DNA of 64,000 nucleotides from Myxococcota bacterium. Its GTDB lineage: Bacteria > Myxococcota_A > UBA9160 > UBA4427. The translations under genes were made by a program, and so were the position numbers. The DNA is taken from NCBI GenBank assembly GCA_041389495.1, contig JAWKRT010000006.1:1-64000 (forward strand), given 5' to 3'. Below the pieces are notes generated by a model, which worked only from the letters and a program-made list of their open reading frames with translations, was not told where the DNA came from and searched no databases. Positions 1-9,038 of this stretch are shown in pieces. Every line of letters starts with the position of its first letter. The first letter of the stretch is position 1.

Positions 1-3000
1 GGTCCCGGCGCTTGGTCGAGACGTTCTGGAGCCGGAAGAGACGCGAAGTCGGAGGCCCGAGCGCGGCACCGCATCGCTCGCACATGTCGGGGCCGTCCGT
101 ATTGGGCGCGAAGCCATCGTGCAGGTAGCCGCATGCTTCGCACATCTTCGCGCGAGAGGTGACTACGTCGTCCGTGTCGCCCTGGCGTTCGGACGTGAGG
201 ATCACGCGATTCACGAGGTAGCGAGCGCCTTCGTGATACACGACCGCTCGCGGACCAAACTCCGAGATCGCAAGGAAGCGAGGGCGCGAGACGAACTCGT
301 CGTTCCGCTTCTTGCCTCGGCGCGCCGGAATGAAGGCCGAGAGCGGAAGGCGCGGGAAGTTGTAACCGGGTAGGAAACCCTCGCTCGCGAAGTACCGGTA
401 CGAGTAGAAGTCGGACTGGACAACGTTCTCCGGGTCGCGGAGTAGCTCGAGCTGCGACTCGGCTTCGGCGCGGAGTCGCTTTGCCTTGGCGCGTTCGTCC
501 GAGCTTCGCGAAGCGTCGGTCATGACGCTGTGCTGCACCGCTTGCTGGCGAGAAGCAGCGCGGTAGAGATCGCGCCAGCGCTCGCACGCCGCATCGAAGT
601 TGAGGAGCGCACCGTTCAATGTGCGGTCTAGCCACTCGTCGTCGTACCAACGCGCATCGGCGAGATCCAGCGAGAGCGCGGTGAGGATTCGCGACGCGCG
701 GTCGCGCGCGCGATCGAGCGCATCGAGCTTTCCGAGCCCATCGCGCTTCTCGCCGAGTAGCTCGAGGCTGGGTTCCTCGCCCGAGAGATCGAGCAGCTGC
801 GCAACGGACTTCTCGAGCGGAACTCGCGTCTCGGCGAGCCAGACCGCGTGAACGTGGGCTCGGATCAAGTCTTCGTTGGCGAGATCGATGCGCGGCGGGG
901 TCACGGCACCCGAGACCATCTCGTGCGGACGCCGGAAGAAGTACTGGTCGTGAGGGCTGTAGTTGGTGCAGTACGAGAACACGATCGCCGGCTGGCCGCT
1001 TCGCCCCGCGCGACCGGATCGCTGTGCGTAGTTCGCCGGCGTAGGTGGCATATTGCGCAGATTCACAGCGTTGAGCTCGGCGATGTCTACGCCGAGCTCC
1101 ATCGTCGGCGAGCAATAGAGGATCGGAAGGCGCGCCGATCGGAACGCGTGCTCACGTTCCTCGCGTTCCGCCGCCGGTACCTGCGCGGTGTGCTCGCGCG
1201 CTGTTAGACCCTTCCCGTCGTCCGCAATGCCCCGATAGAACTCGACGAAGAACGAGTTCGAGTGGCCACCCGTCTGCGAGGGCCGCGGAACGCGAATCGC
1301 GTCGCGAAACGGGCGGGACCCGTCACCCGCCTTCCACACCATTGATGACGCAACGATCTGGTAGCCGGGCACATCGTCTGCGTCGCGCGGCTCCTCGACC
1401 GCTTCCACGATGCCGGCGACTTTCAACGCTGCGAGCAGATCGCACGCAATCCGGCCGCGGTTCTCGAGATCGAGGTACTCGCCGTAGTCTGGAAACGTGC
1501 TTCCGCGCGCCAGGTACTGCCCAAAGCCACTTCGCGGGGATAGGAAGAAGTGCTCTCGGGAGTCGCTCTTGGATCGTGACCGCGGAAGCAGAATCTTCGA
1601 ATGCTCGAGGGCATTTTCCTCCGCTTCGTCGATTGCCCACGGACTGATCAGCCGCTGACGACTGCGCGCGACGATCTTCTCCTGCGCATCCGACTGGAGC
1701 GCATCCACCTTGATCGCGAGTTCGCGCCGCATGAGATCGAGTAGAACCTTCGCGACTTTGAAACGGTCGTCGGGCGACGCTTCGGCGAGAGCGGGGTGTC
1801 GCGCCTGCCAGTACCGCTCAGCTGCGCAAAGGTCTCGGAGAGACTCGTACTCGATCTCGAGCATCCCGCACTGCTCGAGATTTGGTGATGTGATTCTCCA
1901 GCCCCGCTGCAAGTCGCGGTAGAGCCGGTAGCCGAGCACTGATCGAAGCGCCCGGTTGGTGTCCGCCAACGCCGCGAACCTGACCTCCGGGTCACTCGCG
2001 TAGAGTGCGAGGTCGAGATTGAGCGCCTTGAATACCTCCTGCTCGAGCTCATCGTGGCGGAGCCCTTGCATCCCGGCCGCCTCGGCGGCCCGATAGAGCG
2101 CTGATCTCAGGAGGCCTACCTCAACGAAATCGTTGAAGTGCCCGGCTTGCAGCGAAGCGTCCTGCCGGTTGTCGGTGAAGCTGAGGATCTTCTTCGCCTG
2201 CGGAGACAGGAACTCGTCCGCACGCAGCTCACGGATTCCCGCGAGCGTCAGGATCGTCGTCGCAGTGCTCCTGCCTTCTGTACCTAACGACGTGAGCTTC
2301 CCGAAGTCGGAACGCTGGCGGCCGCTGTAGGTCACACCACACGCGAGGCAGAAGGGGAATGGCGCGCGGATGAAGTGGCACGGAAAGCCCGACGTCGAGA
2401 GCGCACCAGCGCCGTCAACTCGTATTGGCCGCGGAATCTTATCTCGGTGCGCACGTTTGATGCGGAGGCCCTTCCGCGATTCTTCGATCCAATCTTCAGG
2501 GACGAGCTCGAGCAGATCCTCCGTGTCGTCCGACCAAGGCTTCTTCGTATTGACGTAGAGAAACCCGGCCTCGGTGTCTTCCTCGCCGCCGCGATCCGAG
2601 AGCTCACGAGGCGCGTAGCAGCGCCGATCGGTACTGGAATCGAGCACATCGCGGACGCAGTAGTACTCCTGCCCGCACTCGCGACAGAACACGAGTGGGA
2701 AGAGAGCCCTGTCCCGGTGACCCGGTACGAAGCGCTGGCCATGAACGGTGAGGTGCCGCTCCGCCTCCGAGTCGATCGACGCGTAGACGGTGTCGCCGCG
2801 CCCGATGAACTGATGGAGGCGGAACGCGAATACGGGGAATCCGGTTCGCGGATTGGGATCGGAGCCGTAGCTCGCGAGCAGCTGATCGGTGATGGCTTGC
2901 ACGCAGCGGGGTTCATCGACTCCGGTGAGTCGGCCGAGACGATTGCCCGCACCACCGGACCCTGAGATCGAGCTCGGCGCTACGCGAACGAGACGACTCG

Positions 3001-4084
3001 ACTCCTCGTCCACCCGGAGACCGCAGGTGCTTTCGATGAAGATGGACAACGGATCAGAAATGAACTCATCGAATGCCTTCGGCGGCTTGCGCTCGCCATC
3101 CACGACTCGTGCGCGAAGCTCGGCCTGGAAGGTCGAATCCTCGAGCGCTCTATCGGGCGTGATGCGCTGAAGCGTTTCTCCGATCACGTGCTCGGGGGCG
3201 ACATCCGCGCCGAACAAGCGAGTCGCGACTCTTGCGATCTCCGCCCTCTGTTCGTCGACCGTGCCCTCACTCGCCAGAGTCGCCGAGGTTCCTACACACT
3301 GAAGACCAGGTGCCTCGAACGCCTCGCGCGCACGGCGCACCAGCATTGCCACGTCCGCACCCTGCCGCCCTCGGTACGTATGCAGCTCGTCGAGCACGAG
3401 GAACCGCAGCCCGCGCGCGCCGCGAACGAGTGAAATTTCGTCGGGGCGGGTCAGGAGGAGCTCGAGCATCACGTAGTTGGTCAGCAGGATGTCGGGAGGC
3501 GACTGGCGAATCGCTTCCTTTTCCTGATCGCTCTCCTGGCCCGTGTAACGACGGAACGTGACCGGGCCGCGCCCATCCGGATAGCCGTGCGAAAGGAACT
3601 TCCGCAGCTCGCCCTCCTGGCTGTTCGCGAGCGCATTCATCGGATACACGACGATCGCTTGAATCCCCTTGCCGGAACCGTTGCGGAGGACGTGGTCAAC
3701 GACGGGAATGATGTAGGAGAGGCTCTTGCCCGAGCCGGTACCGGTCGTGAGGACGTAGTTCGCCCCCTTGCGCGCGATGCGGATCGCGTCGGCCTGATGC
3801 CGATGGAGCCGCAACTCTCTGCCGACATCGCCAGCCTGCTCCTTGCCGATCCGAAAGACGCGGCTGCACTCCTCGTGAAGTACGCCCTCATCCACGAGCT
3901 CTTCGACCGTGCCACCCGGCGCGAACGCAGGGTTGATCTGGATCAGCGGGTCGGGCCAGAGGAGACCCGCGTCCAACGCCCCGTCGACGACGGACCGGAT
4001 TCGGTCGTCCGCGATCTCGATGAAGCTTCGAACATACTGCCCGAATTCGCCGACGATCCGATCGCGGAGCGAGAATACATCCAT
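1..4084 (-). CDS. DEAD/DEAH-box helicase with zinc-binding motifs (3' end beyond window)
   Basis: I read this from an ATG at 4084 through to the left edge, about 1360 codons without a stop, so the C-terminus is missing. Seen: LRLHRHQADAI (Q-motif-like), TGTGSGKS (Walker A), VLDELHTY (Walker B, DELH), GTSATLA, then a zinc knuckle FCRECGQEYY near 2690. Next come the family signature ILSFTDNRQDASLQAGHF near 2190, motif VI QRSGRAGRSGQ, and a second CxxC pair (MCEACGY, MCERCGA) close to the edge. This is the very large DUF1998/MrfA-type superfamily 2 helicase group, whose members often sit in phage-defence loci such as DISARM. The substrate cannot be read from sequence. It might be defence-associated because nuclease-like genes lie upstream, but no complete defence operon is visible. 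Confident on the helicase, unsure of the system. Confidence 0.88.
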   Translation of the reverse strand, partial: MDVFSLRDRIVGEFGQYVRSFIEIADDRIRSVVDGALDAGLLWPDPLIQINPAFAPGGTVEELVDEGVLHEECSRVFRIGKEQAGDVGRELRLHRHQADAIRIARKGANYVLTTGTGSGKSLSYIIPVVDHVLRNGSGKGIQAIVVYPMNALANSQEGELRKFLSHGYPDGRGPVTFRRYTGQESDQEKEAIRQSPPDILLTNYVMLELLLTRPDEISLVRGARGLRFLVLDELHTYRGRQGADVAMLVRRAREAFEAPGLQCVGTSATLASEGTVDEQRAEIARVATRLFGADVAPEHVIGETLQRITPDRALEDSTFQAELRARVVDGERKPPKAFDEFISDPLSIFIESTCGLRVDEESSRLVRVAPSSISGSGGAGNRLGRLTGVDEPRCVQAITDQLLASYGSDPNPRTGFPVFAFRLHQFIGRGDTVYASIDSEAERHLTVHGQRFVPGHRDRALFPLVFCRECGQEYYCVRDVLDSSTDRRCYAPRELSDRGGEEDTEAGFLYVNTKKPWSDDTEDLLELVPEDWIEESRKGLRIKRAHRDKIPRPIRVDGAGALSTSGFPCHFIRAPFPFCLACGVTYSGRQRSDFGKLTSLGTEGRSTATTILTLAGIRELRADEFLSPQAKKILSFTDNRQDASLQAGHFNDFVEVGLLRSALYRAAEAAGMQGLRHDELEQEVFKALNLDLALYASDPEVRFAALADTNRALRSVLGYRLYRDLQRGWRITSPNLEQCGMLEIEYESLRDLCAAERYWQARHPALAEASPDDRFKVAKVLLDLMRRELAIKVDALQSDAQEKIVARSRQRLISPWAIDEAEENALEHSKILLPRSRSKSDSREHFFLSPRSGFGQYLARGSTFPDYGEYLDLENRGRIACDLLAALKVAGIVEAVEEPRDADDVPGYQIVASSMVWKAGDGSRPFRDAIRVPRPSQTGGHSNSFFVEFYRGIADDGKGLTAREHTAQVPAAEREEREHAFRSARLPILYCSPTMELGVDIAELNAVNLRNMPPTPANYAQRSGRAGRSGQPAIVFSYCTNYSPHDQYFFRRPHEMVSGAVTPPRIDLANEDLIRAHVHAVWLAETRVPLEKSVAQLLDLSGEEPSLELLGEKRDGLGKLDALDRARDRASRILTALSLDLADARWYDDEWLDRTLNGALLNFDAACERWRDLYRAASRQQAVQHSVMTDASRSSDERAKAKRLRAEAESQLELLRDPENVVQSDFYSYRYFASEGFLPGYNFPRLPLSAFIPARRGKKRNDEFVSRPRFLAISEFGPRAVVYHEGARYLVNRVILTSERQGDTDDVVTSRAKMCEACGYLHDGFAPNTDGPDMCERCGAALGPPTSRLFRLQNVSTKRRD

Positions 4085-4217
4085 CAGATACTCGCATCTC
4101 GGTCGATGAGCGAGCGTAGGCTCACCACCGAATCGGAGTCCGTGGCAACGTAGAGACTCACGATGCCGAGCCGTCCTTTCATCTACGGACGGAGCGCATT
4201 CTATACGGATCGCGACG

Positions 4218-4236
4218 CATGATGGGTCGCATCATG
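4218..4236. promoter_or_regulatory. Inverted repeat upstream of the helicase
   Basis: CATGATG, a 5-bp spacer, then CATCATG form a perfect 7-bp inverted repeat 134 bp upstream of the helicase start. On the minus strand a TATAGAAT sequence lies nearby (about 4193-4206). This could be an operator-promoter region for the helicase gene. No regulator next to it is recognisable, so the role is a guess. The rest of 4085-4300 shows nothing I can name. Confidence 0.3.
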
Positions 4237-4300
4237 GCCGATTGCGTGGGACCGAAAGTCATCAACGCTAGGCTCACGCACGGCACTGTCACGCGACACC

Positions 4301-4381
4301 CTAGCCAACGAGCGCGGCCCGCACGCCGGGTTCGGCCTCGGCGGCAATTGCCGCTCGCACCTGCTCGATCCGGGTAGTCAC
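4301..4381 (-). CDS. Tiny ORF (26 aa), translationally overlapped with the next
   Basis: A GTG-started reading frame of 26 residues (VTTRIEQVRAAIAAEAEP...). Its start overlaps the stop of the preceding 34-aa ORF in a GTGA arrangement. The overlap is the only sign that it is translated. No family is recognised. It may be a real small protein or the remains of a longer gene. Confidence 0.25.
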   Translation of the reverse strand: MTTRIEQVRAAIAAEAEPGVRAALVG

Positions 4382-4482
4382 TGCCCCGCCCCCTCCCGGT
4401 ACGCCTCCCTCATGATCGCGAGCATCTCCTCGTCCCATGTGGCGATCGTCTCGCCCCGGCCGATCGAGAGTCCCGGACTCAT
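4378..4482 (-). CDS. Tiny ORF (34 aa) following the nuclease-like gene
   Basis: ATG at 4482 lies 4 bp after the stop of the frameshifted nuclease gene. It encodes MSPGLSIGRGETIATWDEE... and ends in a 4-bp overlap with another tiny ORF. The tight packing suggests one transcript with the nuclease gene. No recognisable domain is present, and function is unknown. Confidence 0.3.
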   Translation of the reverse strand: MSPGLSIGRGETIATWDEEMLAIMREAYREGAGQ

Positions 4483-4486
4483 GGCA

Positions 4487-5424
4487 TCAAGCACGCGGAG
4501 TCAAGGCGGGGGCCATTCTGTCGAAGACGGAGCACCAGCCGGTGAGGGAGGCGCATCGGTCGCTCCAGATAGTGACGAGGCTGGCGTCGGTGTCGCCGAA
4601 GTGCGGCAGGAGCGTCCAGCAACTCGCGATGCCCGCGTGGCTGTGGAGATAGACCAGGCCCTCGGCCTCGAGGCTTCGTGCGAAGGCGACGAGCTGTCGG
4701 AGTGCGGGGCGCTCGGCCTTGGGCGAGTACGCCCTCGAGACTTCGAAGACGTCGGCTCCGTCGCTCAGCTCGCCCTTCGGCGCGCGCGTCCCGAGACGAG
4801 CGGGCGAACTCGACCCGTCGAAGTCCACGCGGCGGGGAACGAGCAACCGCTCGCCCGCGAGCTCGCACTGGCGCATCTCGACGAGGTCGATGTCGAGGCC
4901 CCCGGCGACGGTGGCGAGGTAGCCGGGAGGCCCGCGAGCTGGAGAGGCACGGTGTCGAGCACGAGCGCGAGCCGGAATCGCCCGGAGGTGACGCTCGCAG
5001 CCAGCCCTTCACGAAGTGTCGCAACGTCGAAGGCCCCGGACTGGCTTTGTGCGCGCACGACATCCTCGATCGCAGTGAAGCCTTGCGCGCGCAGCGAGGG
5101 CGCGAGCGTGCGCTCGAGCGAATCGAGGCTGGTGCCGCGAAGGCTCGCGGCGTAGTCGAGCACCTGCGAGACGACCTTGCGCCGCGCCTCGGCGTTGTGT
5201 GCGACCTTGATCTCGATGACTACGAGCCGGCCCGAAGACTCGACGCCCCGCAGGTCCACGTAGCCCGAGCCGACGGCGACCTCGCGTCCGAGGATCGCGA
5301 GCCCATCCGCGCCGGCGAGCGGCAGGAGCTGCGGCGCATCCTCCACGAGCGCATGCAGTGCCGCCTCGTCATCGAACGCAGCCGCTGCGAGCGCCTCGCA
5401 GCCGCGCGACTTGCCCCGCCACAC
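4487..5424 (-). pseudogene. PD-(D/E)XK (NucS/DUF91-like) nuclease gene with a frameshift
   Basis: The first part, from GTG 5424, reads VWRGKSRGCEALAAAAFDDE..., and contains SGYVDLRG, VVIEIK and SQVLDYAASL. This is the D...ExK...Q core of a PD-(D/E)XK nuclease of the NucS/DUF91 type. After LDTVPLQLAGLP (about 4925) the frame changes by one base. The sensible continuation GYLATVAGGLDIDLVEMRQ... runs in the next frame to the stop at 4487, about 312 codons in all. Family members continue in just this way after the core, so the two halves belong to one gene. Either the gene is broken or the assembly has a one-base error in a GC-rich run. The catalytic core lies before the break. It starts 23 bp after the thermonuclease gene stop, on the same strand. 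Confidence 0.65.
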
Positions 5425-5446
5425 GCCGCTCGCCTCACACCCTCCC

Positions 5447-6154
5447 TCACTCGCCGGCCGCGCATGCGCAGCCGCGGCCCCGTCGGCACGTCTTGCTCCA
5501 CGAGATGCAGGAGTCGCCGCAGGGTTGGCCGGTGCGGCAGACGCGGCAGCAGCTCGGCGCGCGCTCTCGCGGCGTGCGTTCGGCGCGCGGTTGCTCGGCG
5601 TCGGGCCGGGGGTCGGGAGCCGAGGTGCCGCCGTGGAAGCTGCGGCGCTCGGTCGCTCGTGGGTCGGGCTCGGGGGCCTCGGCTTCCGCAGCCTCGAGCA
5701 CGCTCGCATAGCGTCCGCGGCCGTACTTCGTCCAGAAGCGCGAGTAGCCGCCGCGCACGAGCTCGGCGTTGACGAAGAGCTCGTCGGCGTCGCGCGCGTC
5801 GAGCTGCGCAAATACGTAGGCGAGGAGGCGCCCGTAGGTGCCGTAGCTCGGCGTGCCGGGCTCTTCGAACTCGAGGCGCAGCCGTCGGTGCTCGACGGCG
5901 CGCGAGAGCGCGTCGCGCGCGGCTTCGTAGCCGGGCTCGTTGCGCTCGGGCGTGTCGACGCGGAGGAGGCGCACGTTGTGCTCGCGCCCGGCGCAGTCGA
6001 CGTAGAGGGTGTCGCCGTCGACGACGTGCGTCGCCGTGCAGGCGTCGAACTCGCCGGCGCGGGCGGGCGGTGAAGGCAGGAGCGCGGTGGCGGCGATCGC
6101 GCTCGAGAGGGTGCGCGCGCAGACGCGCGCGGCTCGCTGCCAGATGCGGCTCAT
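5447..6154 (-). CDS. Secreted thermonuclease (SNase-like) with Cys-rich tail
   Basis: A 235-aa protein with an N-terminal signal peptide (hydrophobic to PPARAGEF). A staphylococcal-nuclease fold follows: VVDGDTLYV, VRLLRVDTPERNE, YGRLLAYVF, NAELVRGGYSRFW. These contain the expected Asp, Arg and Glu of the SNase active site, so hydrolysis of DNA or RNA in the periplasm or outside the cell is likely. The last 35 residues are a Cys-rich module (CCRVCRTGQPCGDSC...GCACAA), a tail known from other proteobacterial exported proteins and probably disulfide-bonded or metal-binding. The gene stands between the PQQ dehydrogenase and the frameshifted nuclease, all minus-strand. No special regulation is seen. 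Confidence 0.85.
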   Translation of the reverse strand: MSRIWQRAARVCARTLSSAIAATALLPSPPARAGEFDACTATHVVDGDTLYVDCAGREHNVRLLRVDTPERNEPGYEAARDALSRAVEHRRLRLEFEEPGTPSYGTYGRLLAYVFAQLDARDADELFVNAELVRGGYSRFWTKYGRGRYASVLEAAEAEAPEPDPRATERRSFHGGTSAPDPRPDAEQPRAERTPRERAPSCCRVCRTGQPCGDSCISWSKTCRRGRGCACAAGE

Positions 6155-6205
6155 CGCGGGGCCTCCGCGCGCGTGCGGCCGCGTTCGCTCGGCCGCCCCC
6201 CTCTC

Positions 6206-8263
6206 CTACTCCTCCCCCACCCCGAACGCCATCACCCAGTCCCCGAGCTTCGACCCCAGCCCGACGTGGCCGCCGGGTGCGACGACCAGGAGCTGACGGC
6301 CGGCTGCCGTGCGGTAGGTGATGGGGCCGGCGTGGAGGCCGGCGGGGAGGTCGTAGGTGGCGAGGCGCTCGCCGGTCTCTGCGTCGTGCACTCGCAGCAC
6401 TGCCTCGCGCGTACCGCCGTGGAAGACGAGCCCGGAGGCGGTGGCGAGGGCCGGGCCGAACACGGCCGAGCCGGGGTCGCCGTCGCGCGTGCTCGAGGAT
6501 GCGCGCCAGGCGACATCGCCCGTGGTCAGGTCGACGCCGACTAGCATGCCCCACGGCGGTGGGGTGCAGGGCGTGCCGTCGATGGCGAAGAGGGTGCGGC
6601 CGCTCATGGGGTGGAGGCGGAAGCGCTGGCCGGTGCCCTTGCCGGTGAGGAGCCAGCGGAGGTTGCGGAGGGTCACGCCGCGCAGGGGCCAGACGTTCGC
6701 GCCGCCGCCGGTGGCGCGCTCGCCGACCTCTTCGAGGTGGATGACGTGCGCGACGTTGTTCGCGGGCACGACGAGGAGCTGGCGCACGGGGTCGAAGGCG
6801 GCGCCCGACCAGTTGGCGCCGCCGGCGGTATAGGGATAGGTGATGGAGCCGCGCGGGCTCGGGGGTGTGAAGAGGCCTTCGTTGCGCAGGGGGGCGAGCT
6901 TGGCGCGGCAGGCCTCGAGGTGCGCGGGCGTGGGCGCGTAGAGGTCGCTCGGGTCGACGCGCTGGGGCACGAGCGGCGGCGGCGCGGTCGGGAAGGGCTG
7001 CGTGGGCGAGGCGTGCTCGCCCGGCATGTCGCTCGCGGGAACGGGGCGCTCCTCGACGGGAAAGACGGGGAGGCCGGTGTCGCGGTCGAGCACGAAGACG
7101 AAGCCGTGCTTGGTGGCCTGGATGACGACGTCGCGAGGGGCGCCGTCGCGCGTGGCGGGCCCGGACGTTAGTCGGGCGAGCACGGGCGGGGCGGCGAGGT
7201 CGTAGTCCCAGAGGTCGTGGTGCACGGTCTGGAAGTGCCAGCGCACGGCGCCGGTGGCGGCATCGAGCGCGACGACGGAGTCGCTGTAGAGGTTGTCGCC
7301 GGGGCGGTCGCCGCCCCAGAAGTCGGGGCTCGCGCTCGTCACGGGCAGGAAGACGAGGTTGCGCTCGAGGTCGGCCACCATCGTCGACCACACGTTCGCG
7401 GCGCCGGTGAGCGCGGTCCCGGACTTCCACGTCTCGTGGCCGGGCTCGCCCTCGTGCGGAATGGTGTGGAACGTCCAGCGGAGCGCGCCGGTGCGCACGT
7501 CGAACGCGCGCACGTCGCCGGGCGGCTCGTCGGGCCGCAGCGTGTCGGCGATCGCCGAGCCGACGACGACGACGTCGCCGACGACGGTGCCGGGCGACGT
7601 GACGTTGTACTCCCAGGGGTCGTGGAGCGGCGCGATGCCGACCGTGAGGTCGACCTCGCCTAGCGTCCCGAAGCCTTGGCAGCGCTCACCGGACGCGGCG
7701 TCGAGCGCGATGAGCCGCGCGTCGAGCGTCGCGAGGAAGAGGCGCTCGCGGCACGGCGCAGCCGCGCCGCCGGAGCTGGGTGCGGCCGTGCCGCCGGTGC
7801 TCGCCTCGGCGGCCTCGCTCCAGTACGCCACACCGCGGTTGATCCACTTGTTGGCGTAGGCGCGGCCGCGCTCGAGCTCGGGGTCGAACGTCCAGAGCTC
7901 GCGGCCGGTCGCGGCGTCGAGCGCGACGACGCGGTTCGTCGGCGTCGTGACGTAGAGCCGCCCGCCGACGACGAGCGGCGTCGCCTCGAACGCGCTTCCG
8001 CGGTTCTCGGCGAGCGGCCAGCTGCCCTCGAAGTAGTCGCCGTGGCGGTAGCTCCAGACGAGCTCGAGCTTCCCGGCGTCGTCGCGCGCGATGTCGGCGA
8101 GCGGCGAGTAGCGCCCGCCGCCGGGCGCGCCTTCGGTGTAGCGCCACTCGGTCGCGAGCGACGGCGCGCCGGCGGCGGCGCCCTCGGCGCGCGCGCGCGC
8201 GCCGGGTGTGACGATGGCGAGCGTGCTCGCGACGACGAGAGCGAATCCGGCGATGCGACTCAT
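6206..8263 (-). CDS. PQQ-dependent quinoprotein dehydrogenase
   Basis: A 685-aa exported protein with a signal peptide (MSRIAGFALVVASTLAIVTP) and repeated propeller blades with the PQQ-enzyme pattern: VALDAATGRELWTFDP, LIALDAASGERCQGFG, VRAFDVRTGALRWTFHTIP, VVALDAATGAVRWHFQTVH. It includes HHDLWDYD and EPGHETWKSG segments seen in the glucose/alcohol quinoprotein family. It likely oxidises a sugar or alcohol in the periplasm, passing electrons to the respiratory chain. The substrate is not predictable and no c-type haem CxxCH is seen. Its ATG overlaps the TetR stop by 4 bp (ATGA), so it is co-transcribed with, and probably controlled by, that regulator. Confidence 0.85.
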   Translation of the reverse strand: MSRIAGFALVVASTLAIVTPGARARAEGAAAGAPSLATEWRYTEGAPGGGRYSPLADIARDDAGKLELVWSYRHGDYFEGSWPLAENRGSAFEATPLVVGGRLYVTTPTNRVVALDAATGRELWTFDPELERGRAYANKWINRGVAYWSEAAEASTGGTAAPSSGGAAAPCRERLFLATLDARLIALDAASGERCQGFGTLGEVDLTVGIAPLHDPWEYNVTSPGTVVGDVVVVGSAIADTLRPDEPPGDVRAFDVRTGALRWTFHTIPHEGEPGHETWKSGTALTGAANVWSTMVADLERNLVFLPVTSASPDFWGGDRPGDNLYSDSVVALDAATGAVRWHFQTVHHDLWDYDLAAPPVLARLTSGPATRDGAPRDVVIQATKHGFVFVLDRDTGLPVFPVEERPVPASDMPGEHASPTQPFPTAPPPLVPQRVDPSDLYAPTPAHLEACRAKLAPLRNEGLFTPPSPRGSITYPYTAGGANWSGAAFDPVRQLLVVPANNVAHVIHLEEVGERATGGGANVWPLRGVTLRNLRWLLTGKGTGQRFRLHPMSGRTLFAIDGTPCTPPPWGMLVGVDLTTGDVAWRASSSTRDGDPGSAVFGPALATASGLVFHGGTREAVLRVHDAETGERLATYDLPAGLHAGPITYRTAAGRQLLVVAPGGHVGLGSKLGDWVMAFGVGEE

Positions 8264-8967
8264 GGCAGGTCTCCTCGCAGGGCGCGTTCGACGAACTCGA
8301 CGAGCGCCGCCTCGACGGCGGCGTCGCTCCAGCCGGGGGTCTGGGGAGTCGGGTCCCAGTGGCGGTGCACGGCCCAGAACGCGGCCAGCTCGACGACGAT
8401 GCGCGCCGTCGCGCGCACGTCGGCGACGGGCGCGAGCTGGCCGGCGGCGATGCGCTTGCGCAGCCACGCCTCGAGCAGCGCGAGCACGCCGGTGCGCCCT
8501 TCGTCGAGCCACACGGCGGCGAGCTCGGGATAGTCGGGCGCGCAGCGGTCGAGGAGCTTGATGGCGTCGCGGTGCGACGCGAGCAGGCGCAGCAGCTCGG
8601 CGACGATGCCGCGCAGCTCGGCCGGCGCGTCGGCCGCGCGGCGCCGTCGCGACGCGGCGGCGAGCAGCGGCAGCGACGCCTCCTTGCGGATGCGCGCGCG
8701 CACCTTGCGCAGGATGGCGCCGGGCCTCGGAGTCGGAACGGGCAGCGCGCGCGGGAGGGCGACGGGCTCGGCGCGGTCGGCGTGCAGGAGCACCTGCTCG
8801 AGCAGCGCCTCCTTGCTCTCGACGTAGAGGTAGAGCGTGCCCTTGGCGACGCCGAGCTCGGCCGCGACGTCGGCCATCTGCGTGCGGCGATAGCCGCTGC
8901 GCAGGAACACGGCGGTCGCCGCGCGCAGGATGGCGTCGAAGCGCTCGGGCGGGACGGGGCGGGCCAC
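8260..8967 (-). CDS. TetR-family transcriptional regulator
   Basis: A 235-aa protein with the classic TetR N-terminal helix-turn-helix: AILRAATAVFLRSGYRRTQM, then DVAAELGVAKGTLYLYVESK at about residues 28-47. A divergent helical ligand-binding domain follows. It is the first gene of a two-gene unit with the PQQ dehydrogenase (4-bp overlap). A perfect palindrome lies 12 bp upstream of its start, so negative autoregulation of the pair is the simplest reading. The ligand is unknown, possibly the dehydrogenase substrate. Confidence 0.9.
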   Translation of the reverse strand: MARPVPPERFDAILRAATAVFLRSGYRRTQMADVAAELGVAKGTLYLYVESKEALLEQVLLHADRAEPVALPRALPVPTPRPGAILRKVRARIRKEASLPLLAAASRRRRAADAPAELRGIVAELLRLLASHRDAIKLLDRCAPDYPELAAVWLDEGRTGVLALLEAWLRKRIAAGQLAPVADVRATARIVVELAAFWAVHRHWDPTPQTPGWSDAAVEAALVEFVERALRGDLP

Positions 8968-8979
8968 GCGCCGACCCTA

Positions 8980-9000
8980 GACTGACCGTCTGGGTCAGTC
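8980..9000. promoter_or_regulatory. Probable TetR operator
   Basis: GACTGACC and GGTCAGTC form a perfect 8-bp inverted repeat around a 5-bp centre, 12 bp before the TetR start codon. Size, symmetry and position match TetR-family operators, so it is the likely binding site of the regulator at 8260-8967. Confidence 0.7.
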
Positions 9001-9038
9001 AATCACACGGAACGGGCCCGGCCGGAGCGGCGGCGCGC

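Noticed and set aside
9..4153. Several plus-strand frames of 60-190 codons in the first 4 kb
   Set aside because: All lie opposite the helicase gene, whose minus-strand frame has every expected motif.
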